Positions 8,581 through 17,444 of a stretch of 64,000 nt of DNA are shown piece by piece (position 1 is the first letter of the stretch; each line of letters starts with the position of its first letter). Source of the stretch: Streptomyces fildesensis (GTDB lineage: Bacteria > Actinomycetota > Actinomycetes > Streptomycetales > Streptomycetaceae); NCBI RefSeq assembly GCF_016107395.1, contig NZ_JAAIKO010000003.1, positions 124,001 through 188,000 on the forward strand, given 5' to 3'. The position numbers and the translations under genes were made by a program. The notes below the pieces were generated by a model. That model saw only the letters and a list, made by a program, of their open reading frames with translations. It was not told where the DNA came from and ran no database searches.

Positions 8581-8817
8581 TTAGCGAGCGGTCGACGTGT
8601 AGGGCAGCAGTGCCATCTCACGGCTGTTCTTCACGGCCGTGGCGACGTCACGCTGGTGCTGCGTGCAGTTGCCGGTCACGCGGCGGGCACGGATCTTGCC
8701 ACGGTCGGAAATGAACTTCCGCAGCATGTTCGTGTCCTTGTAGTCCACGTAAACGGTCTTGTCCTTGCAGAACGCGCAGACCTTCTTCTTAGGCTTGCGC
8801 GGAGGCGGCTTCGCCAT
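8581..8817 (-). CDS. rpsR: 30S ribosomal protein S18 (zinc-binding type)
   Basis: Ribosomal protein bS18, 78 residues. It keeps a Cys-x-x-Cys (VCAFCKD) and a later GNCTQHQ, so it is the zinc-containing C+ paralogue; many actinomycetes also encode a zinc-free copy used under zinc starvation elsewhere in the genome. The start [12 protein letters not shown] has a good GGAGAG ribosome binding site. It lies between ssb and rplI and is presumably co-transcribed with them. Confidence 0.97.
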   Translation of the reverse strand: MAKPPPRKPKKKVCAFCKDKTVYVDYKDTNMLRKFISDRGKIRARRVTGNCTQHQRDVATAVKNSREMALLPYTSTAR

Positions 8818-8860
8818 GATGTCTCTCCTGTTTGATCAAGAAGTTGGTGTCGTGACGCCC

Positions 8861-9469
8861 TTAGAAGGGCGGCTCGTCCGAGAAGCCGCCGCCGGAGGAG
8901 GAACCGGAGTTCCCTCCCCAGCTTCCGCCGCCGCCCTGCTGGGCACCGCCGGCCGGAGCACTGGTCGCCCAGGGGTCGTCGGTAGCAGCACCGCCGCCGC
9001 CCTGCTGGCCGCCGCCGGAGCTTCCGCCCCAGTTGCCGCCACCCTGGCCGCCCTGTGCGCCACCGCCACCGCTGTAACCGCCCTGCTGGCCGCTACGGCC
9101 GCCGCCGGTCGTCTTGGTGACCTTGGCGGTCGCGGTCTTCAGGCTGGCGCCGACTTCCTCGACGTCCAGTTCGTAGACCGTCCGCTTGACGCCCTCGCGG
9201 TCCTCGTAGGACCGCTGCTTCAGCCGGCCCTGCACGATGACGCGCATGCCTCGCTGCAGCGACTCCGCTACGTTCTCCGCCGCCTGACGCCAGACCGAGC
9301 ACGTGAGGAAGAGGCCATCGCCGTCCTTCCACTCGTTGGTCTGCTTGTCGAAGATGCGGGGTGTGGACGCGACACGGAACTTCGCGACCGCCGCACCGGA
9401 CGGGGTGAAGCGCAGCTCGGGGTCGTCGACGAGATTGCCGACGACCGTGATGACGGTCTCGCCTGCCAT
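8861..9469 (-). CDS. ssb: single-stranded DNA-binding protein
   Basis: Essential SSB that coats single-stranded DNA at forks and recruits replication and repair proteins. Residues 1-115 form the OB fold ([19 protein letters not shown], then [18 protein letters not shown]). The next 80 residues are a Gly/Gln-rich flexible linker, and the protein ends in the acidic partner-binding tip DEPPF. The 202-residue length is typical of the main Streptomyces SSB. It is placed between rpsF and rpsR as in other actinobacteria. Confidence 0.98.
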   Translation of the reverse strand: MAGETVITVVGNLVDDPELRFTPSGAAVAKFRVASTPRIFDKQTNEWKDGDGLFLTCSVWRQAAENVAESLQRGMRVIVQGRLKQRSYEDREGVKRTVYELDVEEVGASLKTATAKVTKTTGGGRSGQQGGYSGGGGAQGGQGGGNWGGSSGGGQQGGGGAATDDPWATSAPAGGAQQGGGGSWGGNSGSSSGGGFSDEPPF

Positions 9470-9534
9470 GGTGGTGACCTCTCGGCGGTGTGCTGGCTGC
9501 TTCTCGGAACCGGTACTGCTCTAAGCCCGCAGGC

Positions 9535-9825
9535 TCAGTGCAGTTCCGGGCGGAGGACCTTGGTCCGGAGAACCGACTCGTTCAGGTTGAGCTGACGGTC
9601 GAGCTCCTTGACGACCTCGGGCGAAGCCTTGAGGTCGACGACCGAGTAGATACCCTCGGCCTTCTTCTTGATCTCGTACGAGAGGCGACGACGGCCCCAG
9701 GTGTCGACCTTCTCCACGCTGCCGCCGCCGTTGCGGACGACAGTGAGGAAGTTCTCGATCAGCGGGGAGACAGCGCGCTCCTCGAGATCGGGGTCGAGAA
9801 TGAGCATGAGCTCGTAGTGACGCAT
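9535..9825 (-). CDS. rpsF: 30S ribosomal protein S6
   Basis: Ribosomal protein bS6, 96 residues, first gene of the rpsF-ssb-rpsR-rplI operon. The conserved start [17 protein letters not shown] and the central [18 protein letters not shown] identify it. The ATG at 9825 is preceded by a strong AGGAGGTGGG. S6 and S18 bind each other on the ribosome, which fits their co-transcription. The 250-base gap upstream must hold the operon promoter. Confidence 0.97.
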   Translation of the reverse strand: MRHYELMLILDPDLEERAVSPLIENFLTVVRNGGGSVEKVDTWGRRRLSYEIKKKAEGIYSVVDLKASPEVVKELDRQLNLNESVLRTKVLRPELH

Positions 9826-10081
9826 TGTGGAACCCACCTCCTTTGGACTCAGCGGCCACGGCATTTCCGTGGCAGGAGGGTTTGCATTGCGTCGCAACGG
9901 TAGCGCCGACCACTGACAATCACGGTGGATCGTTGTGGACCAGCGCAGACACCGGTGCAGACCGTACAGACTACCCGGACAACCGCCTCCGGTTGAAATC
10001 CGGCCGCTAATGCCCTCAATCTGTACACATCGGGTAGGAACGGCGCTACGATGCGCTACGGCTCCGTTACGGAGGTCTCCC

Positions 10082-10384
10082 ATGGCACAGCAAGCGGCTC
10101 GGACCCATCGCCTCAGGTTCAACACCGACGGCCAGGCCCATCCCCTGGAGAACACGCTGGTCGCGGTCAGCCTGGTCCTCGGTGGCATCGCCATCGTCAC
10201 GTCGATCTTCGACAGCCTGCATCTGCTCAGTTCCCTGACCGGCCTGGCCGGGATCATCACCGGGGGATACGGGCAATTCATCTCGGTCACCACCGCCGAA
10301 CGCTTCGCGCTGATCATCGGGCTCGGCGCGGCCGCGGTCGGCTTCTACCTGGGTATGGCACACGGAGGGTTCTTCGGCGGCTGA
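10082..10384 (+). CDS. small membrane protein, conserved in Streptomyces
   Basis: A 100-residue protein of unknown function. Start ATG 10082 is chosen because GGAGG lies seven bases upstream; the open frame extends further left but without a signal. After a short polar start ([13 protein letters not shown]) there are two strongly hydrophobic segments, at about residues 25-45 and 72-92, with glycine-rich turns, so it is probably a two-pass membrane protein. It sits between divergent rpsF and co-directional femX, the same position as in other Streptomyces. No domain is recognised. Confidence 0.85.
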   Translation: MAQQAARTHRLRFNTDGQAHPLENTLVAVSLVLGGIAIVTSIFDSLHLLSSLTGLAGIITGGYGQFISVTTAERFALIIGLGAAAVGFYLGMAHGGFFGG

Positions 10385-10392
10385 CCGGAGAC

Positions 10393-10401
10393 TTGTCCAC
10401 A
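10393..10401 (+). promoter_or_regulatory. consensus DnaA box upstream of femX
   Basis: TTGTCCACA, an exact match to the Streptomyces DnaA box, isolated from oriC by 31 kb and located 80 bases before femX. Binding is inferred. Confidence 0.45.
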
Positions 10402-10481
10402 GGGCTGGCGGGGCGGTTCCCCGATCGCAGTAGGCTTCGGCGCAGATAAGACCGCAGTCGTAGCGATGGGGAGCGCCCCGC

Positions 10482-11603
10482 ATGAGCTTGACCCTGAGGA
10501 CCATCAGCCGTGAGCAGCATCTGGCATTCATCCAGAGCCTGCCCTCGGCCAGTCACTGCCAGGTTCCGGCATGGGCGGATGTCAAGAACGAATGGCGCTC
10601 CGAGAACCTCGGCTGGTTCGACGACAAAACCGGCCAGATCGTCGGCGCCGGCCTGGTGCTGTACCGGCAGATCCCCAAGCTCAAGCGGTACCTCGCGTAC
10701 CTGCCCGAGGGCCCGGTCATCAACTGGTACGCCCCGAACCTGGACGAGTGGCTCCAGCCGATGCTGGCGCACCTCAAGCAGCAGGGCGCCTTCACGGTGA
10801 AGATGGGCCCGCCCGTCGTCATCCGCCGCTGGGACGCGCCCGCCATCAAGGCCGGCATCTCCGACCCGGACGTGAAGCGGCTGCGGGACGTCGAGGCGAC
10901 GTTCATCGAGCCCCGCGCCTTCGAGGTGGCCGACCGGCTGCGCCGGATGGGCTGGCAGCAGAACGAGGACGGCGGCGCAGGCTTCGGTGATGTGCAGCCG
11001 CGCTACGTCTACCAGGTGCCGCTGGAGAACCGTTCGCTGGACGACATCCTCAAGGGCTTCAACCAGCTGTGGCGCCGCAACATCAAGAAGGCCGAGAAGG
11101 CCGGCGTCGAGGTCGTGCAGGGCGGCTACGACGACCTCCCGGTCTGGCAGAAGCTGTACGAGGTGACGGCCGAGCGCGACCACTTCCGGCCCCGCCCGCT
11201 GTCGTACTTCCAGCGGATGTGGACCTCGCTCAACAACGAGGACCCCAACCGGATGCGGCTGTACCTGGCCGTGCACGAGGGCGAGGCGGTGGCCGCGGCC
11301 ACCATGCTGATCGTCGGCGGGCACGTCTGGTACTCCTACGGCGCCTCCGCGAACCACAAGCGGGAGGTCCGGCCGTCCAACGCGATGCAGTGGCGGATGC
11401 TCAGGGACGCGTACGCCCTCGGGGCGAGCGTGTACGACCTGCGCGGCATCAGTGACTCCCTCGACGAGACGGACCACCTGTTCGGCCTGATCCAGTTCAA
11501 GGTGGGCACGGGCGGCCAGGCCGCCGAATACTTGGGCGAGTGGGATTTCCCCCTCAACAAACTGCTCCACAAGGCACTCGACATCTACATGTCCCGCCGC
11601 TGA
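10482..11603 (+). CDS. femX: FemX-type peptidoglycan aminoacyltransferase
   Basis: FemABX family enzyme expected to use glycyl-tRNA to add glycine to the LL-diaminopimelate of the peptidoglycan precursor, forming the Streptomyces interpeptide bridge. The 373 residues cover the two GNAT-like lobes, with LWRRNIKKAEKAGVEV in the middle and KREVRPSNAMQWRMLRDAYALG near the end, both hallmarks of the family. The ATG at 10482 follows a GGAGCG signal. It is 36 bases upstream of an alanine-racemase-like gene, which suggests joint transcription in cell-wall synthesis. The upstream gap has a consensus DnaA box. Confidence 0.9.
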   Translation: MSLTLRTISREQHLAFIQSLPSASHCQVPAWADVKNEWRSENLGWFDDKTGQIVGAGLVLYRQIPKLKRYLAYLPEGPVINWYAPNLDEWLQPMLAHLKQQGAFTVKMGPPVVIRRWDAPAIKAGISDPDVKRLRDVEATFIEPRAFEVADRLRRMGWQQNEDGGAGFGDVQPRYVYQVPLENRSLDDILKGFNQLWRRNIKKAEKAGVEVVQGGYDDLPVWQKLYEVTAERDHFRPRPLSYFQRMWTSLNNEDPNRMRLYLAVHEGEAVAAATMLIVGGHVWYSYGASANHKREVRPSNAMQWRMLRDAYALGASVYDLRGISDSLDETDHLFGLIQFKVGTGGQAAEYLGEWDFPLNKLLHKALDIYMSRR

Positions 11604-11639
11604 CCGGCGAGCAGACGAAGGAAAGGTCCTGACCAGGCC

Positions 11640-12671
11640 ATGGCGCTCACCCTGTATGTCGACACCGCACGCTGGCGTGCGCACCAGCAGTCCGTGGCCG
11701 AGCAGTTCCCCGGCATAGTCCCGGTCTGCAAGGGCAACGGCTACGGCTTCGGACACGAGCGGCTCGCCGACGAGGCGACCCGGCTCGGCAGCGACATGCT
11801 CGCGGTCGGTACGACCTACGAAGCCGCCAGGATCAAGGACTGGTTCGGCGGCGACCTCCTGGTCCTCACCCCGTACCGGCTCGGCGAGGAGCCGGTACCG
11901 CTGCCGGACCGTGCGATCCGGTCGGTGTCCTCCGTCGAGGGCGTGCGCGGGCTGGTGGGCGCGCGGGTCGTCATCGAGGTCATGAGCAGCATGAAGCGCC
12001 ACGGCGTCGCCGAGGACGACCTGGTCAAGCTGCACGCCGCCATCGACGACGTACGGCTGGAGGGCTTCGCCATCCATCTGCCGCTGGACCGCACCGACGG
12101 TTCCGACGCGGTGGAGGAGGTCTTCGGCTGGATGGAGCGGCTGCGCGCCGCCCGGCTGCCGCTGCACACGATGTTCGTCAGCCACCTCAAGGCGCATGAG
12201 CTCGGCCAGCTGCAGCAGCAGTTCCCGCAGACCAAGTTCCGTGCCCGGATCGGCACCCGGATGTGGCTCGGCGACCACGAGGCCACCGAGTACCGCGGTG
12301 CGGTCCTGGACGTCACGCGCATCGCCAAGGGCGAGCGCTACGGGTACCGCCAGCAGAAGGCCTCCGACGACGGCCACCTGATCGTGGTCGCGGGCGGGAC
12401 CTCCCACGGGGTCGGGCTCGAAGCGCCCAAGGCCCTGCACGGCCTGATGCCCCGCGCCAAGGGTGTCGCGCGGGCCGGCCTGGCCACCGTCAACCGCAAC
12501 CTGTCGCCGTTCGTGTGGGCGGGCAAGCAGCGGTGGTTCGCGGAGCCCCCGCACATGCAGGTCTCCATCCTCTTCCTGCCCAACGACGTGGCCCCGCCGG
12601 CGGTCGGTGACGAGCTGGTGGCGCACCTGCGGCACACCACCACCCAGTTCGACCGCGTCCTGGACCGCTGA
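11640..12671 (+). CDS. alanine-racemase-like PLP enzyme
   Basis: Fold type III PLP-dependent protein of 343 residues related to alanine racemase. The segment VCKGNGYGFG near residue 30 corresponds to the racemase VVKANAYGHG motif with the Schiff-base lysine, and the barrel continues with MFVSHLKAHEL and FRARIGTRMWLG. It is not the housekeeping alr: overall sequence is divergent and the usual C-terminal signature is not obvious. The ATG has GAAGGAAAGG upstream. Its place directly after femX points to a cell-wall amino-acid function. Amino-acid substrate unknown; decarboxylase-like activity is an alternative. Confidence 0.75.
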   Translation: MALTLYVDTARWRAHQQSVAEQFPGIVPVCKGNGYGFGHERLADEATRLGSDMLAVGTTYEAARIKDWFGGDLLVLTPYRLGEEPVPLPDRAIRSVSSVEGVRGLVGARVVIEVMSSMKRHGVAEDDLVKLHAAIDDVRLEGFAIHLPLDRTDGSDAVEEVFGWMERLRAARLPLHTMFVSHLKAHELGQLQQQFPQTKFRARIGTRMWLGDHEATEYRGAVLDVTRIAKGERYGYRQQKASDDGHLIVVAGGTSHGVGLEAPKALHGLMPRAKGVARAGLATVNRNLSPFVWAGKQRWFAEPPHMQVSILFLPNDVAPPAVGDELVAHLRHTTTQFDRVLDR

Positions 12672-12689
12672 GCCGCAGCAGGACGCCTC

Positions 12690-14231
12690 TCAGCCGGTCT
12701 CAGCCGCTGTCGCGGCACCGCCGCCCTCCACGGGCCGCTGTCCCGCCGGTGCGTGCCGTTCCACGCCCCACTCCACCGGCATCCCGGTGAAGGGGGCCGC
12801 GTGCCGCGGTTCATGGGCCCTGCCGAGCACGAACACGTCCGGCGCGCCGTCCAGCACGCCGCCGGACGGGTCGTCCTCGCCGTCCCAGCGCACCACGTCG
12901 CGTTCCGGCAGCAGGATGTCCCGCACCACCACGCCGCACAGGTACAGCGTGCCGAGGAGGTGGATGACGATCGCCAGGTGGTAGCCGTCCTGGGGCAGCC
13001 CGTGGTGCTTGTTGCCGCCCGTCACATAGGCGAGCTGCATCCAGATGCCCAGGAAGTACAGGACCTGGGAGCCCTGCCACACCAGGAAGTCCCGCCAGCG
13101 CGGCCTGGCGAGCACGGCCAGCGGCAGCAGCCACAGCACGTACTGGGGCGAGTAGACCTTGTTGGCGACCACTATGGCGGCCACGACGAGGAAGGCGAGC
13201 TGCGCGAAGCGGGGACGCCGGGGCGCGTAGAGCGCGAGGCCCGCGATGGCCGCGCAGAGCAGCAGCATCAGGGCGACGGCGTAGGAGTTGACGCCGTCGA
13301 GCGGCTTGCCGGTCTGCTGGCTGATGACGAGCCAGATGGAGCCGTAGTCGATCCGGCGTTCCTGGCTGAACGAGTAGAACTTCGCCCAGCCGTCGCGCGC
13401 CAGCAGGATCACCGGCAGGTTCACCACCAGCCACGCGCCCACCGCACCCGCCACGGCCGTCCAGAAGGCCCTCAGCCGGCCCGCCCGCAGGCAGAGCACG
13501 AACAGCGCCCCCAGCAGCAGTAGCGGATAGAGCTTGGCGGCAGTGGCCAGGCCGAGCAGGACGCCGGCCGCCAGCGGGCGGCTGCGGGACCACATCAGCA
13601 TGGCTCCCGCGGTGAGCGCCACCGCGAACAGGTCCCAGTTGATGGTGGCGCTCAGCGCCAGCGCGGGGGAGAGCGCGACGAGCAGGGCGTCCCAGGGCCG
13701 GCGCCGGTGGGTGCGCGCGACGCACACCACGAGGGCCACCGCGCAGACCATCAGCATGCCCGCGTTGACCAGCCAGTAGATCTGCTCCCGGTGCTGCTCC
13801 GAGCCGCCGTCCGGGGTGAACCAGGACGCGACCTCCATGAAGAGGCCGGTCAGGACCGGGTACTCCAGATAGTGGAAGTCGGTGGAGACCTCGTCCGGGA
13901 TCCGGTCGAAGTACGGCACGATCCCCGTGGAGAAACCGCGGCCGCCGAACAGGTGCGGGATGTCGGAGTAGCAGGCGTGGATGTACTGCGCGTCACCCGG
14001 CTGGAACCAGCCGCTGTTGTAGCAGGGCAGCTTCTGCACCATCCCGAGCGCGAACATGCCGATGACCAGGATCACCAGGACCCGCAGCGGGTTCCACCAG
14101 CGGTGGGTGCTGATCTCCGCCCGGCGTCCCAGCGGCCCGCCGATGACCTCGCTGGCGGATGCGGCCAGCGGATCCTCGTCGGTCGGCGGCACGAGGGCCT
14201 CCAGCTGGTCGTCTTCGCGCACGCTCGTCAT
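12690..14231 (-). CDS. GT87 (DUF2029) integral membrane glycosyltransferase
   Basis: Polytopic membrane protein of 513 residues with about ten transmembrane segments, resembling GT87/DUF2029 polyprenol-phosphate-mannose-dependent mannosyltransferases. Typical features are the loop with FHYLEYPVLTGLFMEVASW after the first segment, the LSPALALSATINWDLFAVAL motif, and ATAAKLYPLLLLG, all common in this family. The ATG 14231 is favoured over the longer frame because GCAGGA precedes it and the extra 30 residues look non-coding. It is downstream of the PBP gene but separated by a strong hairpin, and convergent with the racemase-like gene (18-base gap). Likely builds a surface glycan; acceptor unknown. 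Confidence 0.85.
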   Translation of the reverse strand: MTSVREDDQLEALVPPTDEDPLAASASEVIGGPLGRRAEISTHRWWNPLRVLVILVIGMFALGMVQKLPCYNSGWFQPGDAQYIHACYSDIPHLFGGRGFSTGIVPYFDRIPDEVSTDFHYLEYPVLTGLFMEVASWFTPDGGSEQHREQIYWLVNAGMLMVCAVALVVCVARTHRRRPWDALLVALSPALALSATINWDLFAVALTAGAMLMWSRSRPLAAGVLLGLATAAKLYPLLLLGALFVLCLRAGRLRAFWTAVAGAVGAWLVVNLPVILLARDGWAKFYSFSQERRIDYGSIWLVISQQTGKPLDGVNSYAVALMLLLCAAIAGLALYAPRRPRFAQLAFLVVAAIVVANKVYSPQYVLWLLPLAVLARPRWRDFLVWQGSQVLYFLGIWMQLAYVTGGNKHHGLPQDGYHLAIVIHLLGTLYLCGVVVRDILLPERDVVRWDGEDDPSGGVLDGAPDVFVLGRAHEPRHAAPFTGMPVEWGVERHAPAGQRPVEGGGAATAAETG

Positions 14232-14267
14232 GCCGGACATCCTGCCGCATGGCCCCGGAAGGCAGGA

Positions 14268-14297
14268 GGCCGCGGAGGGCATTGGCCCTCCGCGGCC
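14268..14297 (-). terminator. terminator downstream of the PBP gene
   Basis: Perfect 13-base inverted repeat (GGCCGCGGAGGGC and its complement) around a four-base loop, 28 bases after the PBP stop. Confidence 0.85.
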
Positions 14298-14324
14298 CCG
14301 GCCGCACTGCTGACGGCTCATCCG

Positions 14325-17063
14325 TCAGTCGGAGAAACCGTTGTTGTTCCCACCGCCGCCGTTGTTGCGGGGCGGGGTGGTCGAGGGCGTCGGCGAGGTG
14401 CTGCCGCCACCACCGGGTGTGTGGTTGCACGGCGGCCAGTCGAGCGGCCCGCAGGACGTCGGCGGCGTACCGCTCGGCGTGTTCGACGGCGACGTGGGCG
14501 GCGTCGTCGTGGGCGTCGTCGGAGGCTTGGTCGTCGACGGGGTCTGGCTGGGCGTCGTCTGCGACGGCGTGGGCGTCGGGCTGGTGCCCGGCGCGTACAT
14601 CACCTCGCCGGGATCGCTCGACGGCTCGTTGAAGGTCTGCTTCGGGGTGCCCTTGAGGGCCTCGGTCATGTAGTCGTGCCAGATCTGCGCCGGGAACGAA
14701 TTACCGTGCATCTTCGCCTTGCCGGCGGTCCCGTACATCGACAGGAAGGTCTTCTTGCTGGCCTCGGCCTTGTCGTCCAGTCGCCACATACCGATCGAGG
14801 TCGACAGCGCCGGCGTGTAGCCGATGAACCAGGCCGACTTGTTGTCGTCGGTGGTACCGGTCTTGCCCGCGGCCTCGCGGCCGTCGTCGAGCTTCGCCGG
14901 CTCGCCGGTGCCCTTTTGGACCACGCCCTGCAGCACGTTGGTGACGGTGTCGGCCACGTTCGTCTCGAAGGCGACCTTCGACTTCTTCTCGTGCTTGTAG
15001 ATCTGTCCGCTCTTGTCCGACACGCTGGTGACCGAGTACGGGTCGTTCTGCGTGCCGTTCGCGGCGAACGTCGCGTACGCCCCGGCCATCCGGATCGCGC
15101 TGGGCGACGAGGTGCCGATCGAGTACGTGACGCTGTTCTTGTAGTCGTTCAGACCGTTCGACGAGGAGGGCCGCAGACCCGCCGCGATCGCGGCGTCATG
15201 CACCTTGTCGGTGCCCACGTTCATACCGAGCTGGACGTAGGGGGAGTTCATCGACTTTTCCATGGCCTCGCGCAGCGTGACCTTCGCCTCGGACTCGCCG
15301 TCGTCGTTCGGCTGGGTCCACTCGTCGCCCTTGTTGTCGTGCCAGGGCTTGCCGTCGTAGGTGTTGATCTTCAGGTCGTTCTTACCGCTGAAGATGCTCT
15401 TCGGCGAGACCTTGGTGCGCTCGTCGTCACCCTGCTCCGGCCCCCCCTTGGGGTCACGCGATCCGTGCGTCATCGCGGCCGCCAGGACGAACGGCTTGAA
15501 GGTGGACCCGACCTGCGCGCCGGTCTCGTCGGCGTTGTTGGTGAAGTGCTGCGTCGCGTCGGTACCGCCGTAGATGGCGATGATCGCGCCGTCCTTGGGG
15601 TTGATCGAGGCGCCACCGAACTGCACGAACTTGTCGACGAACCCGCCGTCCTTGTCCAGGGTGGTGTTCTTCCCCGAGGTGTCCTTACGGGTGTCCGGCT
15701 TCAGGTTCTTGTCGCGGACCGCCTTGATCGACGCCTCCAGCTCCGCCACCTTCTTCTTGTTGAAGGTGGTGTGGATCTGGTAGCCGCCCTTGGTCAGCAT
15801 GTCGGCCGTGACGTTGGTGTTGCTGGTGACGTAGGACTTGGCCAGCCCCACCAGATAGCCGATCTGCCCGGCCATCTGCGCGTTCTTCTTCACCGGGCCC
15901 GGCATCGGGTACGCCGTGTACTTCGCGCGATCCGCGGGCTCCAGGCGGCCGTCCTTGACCTCCTCGTCAAGGATCCACTTCCAGCGGTCCATGGACCGTG
16001 CCTTGTTGGCCTCGGGGGTGGCGTGCTGGTCGATGTCCACCGCACCGGCCGGGTCGAAGTACGTCGGGCCCTTGAGCAGCGCGGCAAGGAACGCGCACTG
16101 GCTCGGGTTGAGCTTGTCGGAGTCGACCCCGAAGTACGTCCGGGCCGCGGCCTGGATCCCGTAGGCACCCCGCCCGTAGTAGGAGGTGTTGAGGTAGCCG
16201 GCCATGATGTCCGGCTTCCTCACACTGGCGCCGACCTTTATCGAGATGAACAGTTCCTTGAACTTACGAGTGATCGTCTGCGACTGGTCGAGCCGGGAGT
16301 TCTTGACGTACTGCTGGGTGATCGTCGAACCACCCTGCACCTCACCGCCGGTGGCCATGTTCTTCAGGGCTCGCGCGATACCCATGGGGTCGACGCCGCT
16401 GTCGCCCTCGAAGCTCTTGTTCTCCGCGGAGATGACCGCGTTCTGCATCGCCTTCGGGATCGACTCGATGGGCACGATCTGGCGGTTGATCTCCCCGCCG
16501 GTCGCGATCATCGGGGTGTTGTCGTCCCAGTAGTAGACGTTGTTCTGCGCGGTGGCGGCCAGGTTCACGTTCGGGACCTTCACCATCGCGTACGCGATGC
16601 CCGCGATACCGACCAGCGTGCCGAGGAACGCGATGGTCAGCGACGTGACCTGCTTCCAGGACGGCATCCAGTGGCGCCAGCCGGTCTTGCCCCAGCGCGG
16701 ATAGTCGATGAAGCGCTTCTTCGGGGGACGGCCGGGACCACTGCCACTGCCGCTGCCGCTGCCACCACCGCCGGTCCTGCGGCGCCCGCCGCCACCGGAA
16801 CCGCCCGCGCCTTCCGCGACACCCGCGCCCTCGGCAGCGTTCGCCGCACGGCGGCGACCGCCCTGCGAAGCACGGCGAGCAGCCGCGCGGCCGGGATAGG
16901 AAGGCCCGTCACCGGCGGATCCGCCCGATGACGGTCCCTGGGACGGCGGGTTTGCGGCGCGCCGGCCACCGGACGACGGCGGCGGTTGCTGCTGCGCTCC
17001 GCGCCGGGCGGCTGCGCGGCCGCCGCCGGGCGACTGCGGCGGCTTGCGACGGTGATCGCTCAT
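14325..17063 (-). CDS. class A penicillin-binding protein
   Basis: Bifunctional peptidoglycan glycosyltransferase/transpeptidase, 912 residues. Order: a disordered basic and Gly/Ser/Pro-rich cytoplasmic tail (1-135), one membrane anchor (about 140-165), GT51 glycosyltransferase with SAENKSFEG near 210 and the QGGSTITQQ motif, then the transpeptidase with active-site GSTFKPF near 519, SMNSPYVQL and KTGTT near 732. The last 110 residues are a Pro/Thr/Ser/Gly-rich tail typical of Streptomyces PBPs. It is divergent from padR; the shared 381-base gap carries a Crp-like site and a PadR-type palindrome, so control by either is possible. Confidence 0.96.
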   Translation of the reverse strand: MSDHRRKPPQSPGGGRAAARRGAQQQPPPSSGGRRAANPPSQGPSSGGSAGDGPSYPGRAAARRASQGGRRRAANAAEGAGVAEGAGGSGGGGRRRTGGGGSGSGSGSGPGRPPKKRFIDYPRWGKTGWRHWMPSWKQVTSLTIAFLGTLVGIAGIAYAMVKVPNVNLAATAQNNVYYWDDNTPMIATGGEINRQIVPIESIPKAMQNAVISAENKSFEGDSGVDPMGIARALKNMATGGEVQGGSTITQQYVKNSRLDQSQTITRKFKELFISIKVGASVRKPDIMAGYLNTSYYGRGAYGIQAAARTYFGVDSDKLNPSQCAFLAALLKGPTYFDPAGAVDIDQHATPEANKARSMDRWKWILDEEVKDGRLEPADRAKYTAYPMPGPVKKNAQMAGQIGYLVGLAKSYVTSNTNVTADMLTKGGYQIHTTFNKKKVAELEASIKAVRDKNLKPDTRKDTSGKNTTLDKDGGFVDKFVQFGGASINPKDGAIIAIYGGTDATQHFTNNADETGAQVGSTFKPFVLAAAMTHGSRDPKGGPEQGDDERTKVSPKSIFSGKNDLKINTYDGKPWHDNKGDEWTQPNDDGESEAKVTLREAMEKSMNSPYVQLGMNVGTDKVHDAAIAAGLRPSSSNGLNDYKNSVTYSIGTSSPSAIRMAGAYATFAANGTQNDPYSVTSVSDKSGQIYKHEKKSKVAFETNVADTVTNVLQGVVQKGTGEPAKLDDGREAAGKTGTTDDNKSAWFIGYTPALSTSIGMWRLDDKAEASKKTFLSMYGTAGKAKMHGNSFPAQIWHDYMTEALKGTPKQTFNEPSSDPGEVMYAPGTSPTPTPSQTTPSQTPSTTKPPTTPTTTPPTSPSNTPSGTPPTSCGPLDWPPCNHTPGGGGSTSPTPSTTPPRNNGGGGNNNGFSD

Positions 17064-17292
17064 GAACAGCTACTCCTAGAACAGGCGGGATCGCCTGAAG
17101 GCGGCAATGAATATCCGTGGGTCCCCCTGAGTGCGGCAGTGTCAGGCCGCACTGCACCCAGGACCAAGACGCTCACGCGCGTCACAGGGTTCCCGGTGCT
17201 CTGCATGGCGAACAGAGTACGCAGGCTCAAAAGCCCTGTGACACCAACCTTCGTCACATAACGGGCGGCTGGGCCTTCACAGGTTTCCCGAT

Positions 17293-17306
17293 GTGACACC
17301 GGTCAC
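17293..17306. promoter_or_regulatory. candidate Crp-binding site
   Basis: GTGACACCGGTCAC fits the reported Streptomyces Crp pattern GTG-N6-GNCAC. Such short motifs occur by chance in GC-rich DNA, so this is only a candidate. Confidence 0.3.
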
Positions 17307-17350
17307 CGCGGGCCGCCTTGCCAGATAGATCAAGCCGTTCTATCGTCGCG

Positions 17351-17369
17351 ATGTATCGAGTCGATACAT
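17351..17369. promoter_or_regulatory. PadR-type operator
   Basis: ATGTATCGAGTCGATACAT is a perfect palindrome with the ATGT...ACAT ends that PadR-family repressors recognise. It lies 75 bases before padR, so autoregulation is likely. Confidence 0.75.
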
Positions 17370-17444
17370 CGAGTCGGCACAAGCACCACCACACACCGGG
17401 GCGGACCCGGGTTCAGCGGTGGCCAGGACGGAGAGGCGGGGGCA

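Larger units (their letters stand above)
17064..17444. promoter_or_regulatory. divergent PBP/padR regulatory region
   Basis: Gene-free gap of 381 bases. It contains repeated GTCACA/TGTGAC half-sites, a candidate Crp site at 17293-17306 and a perfect 19-base palindrome at 17351-17369. No open frame with coding character is seen. Confidence 0.6.

Noticed and set aside
13707..16931. 1074-codon plus-strand open frame opposite the PBP and GT87 genes
   Set aside because: Antisense of genes with clear catalytic motifs; product is repetitive Arg/Val/Gly without domains.
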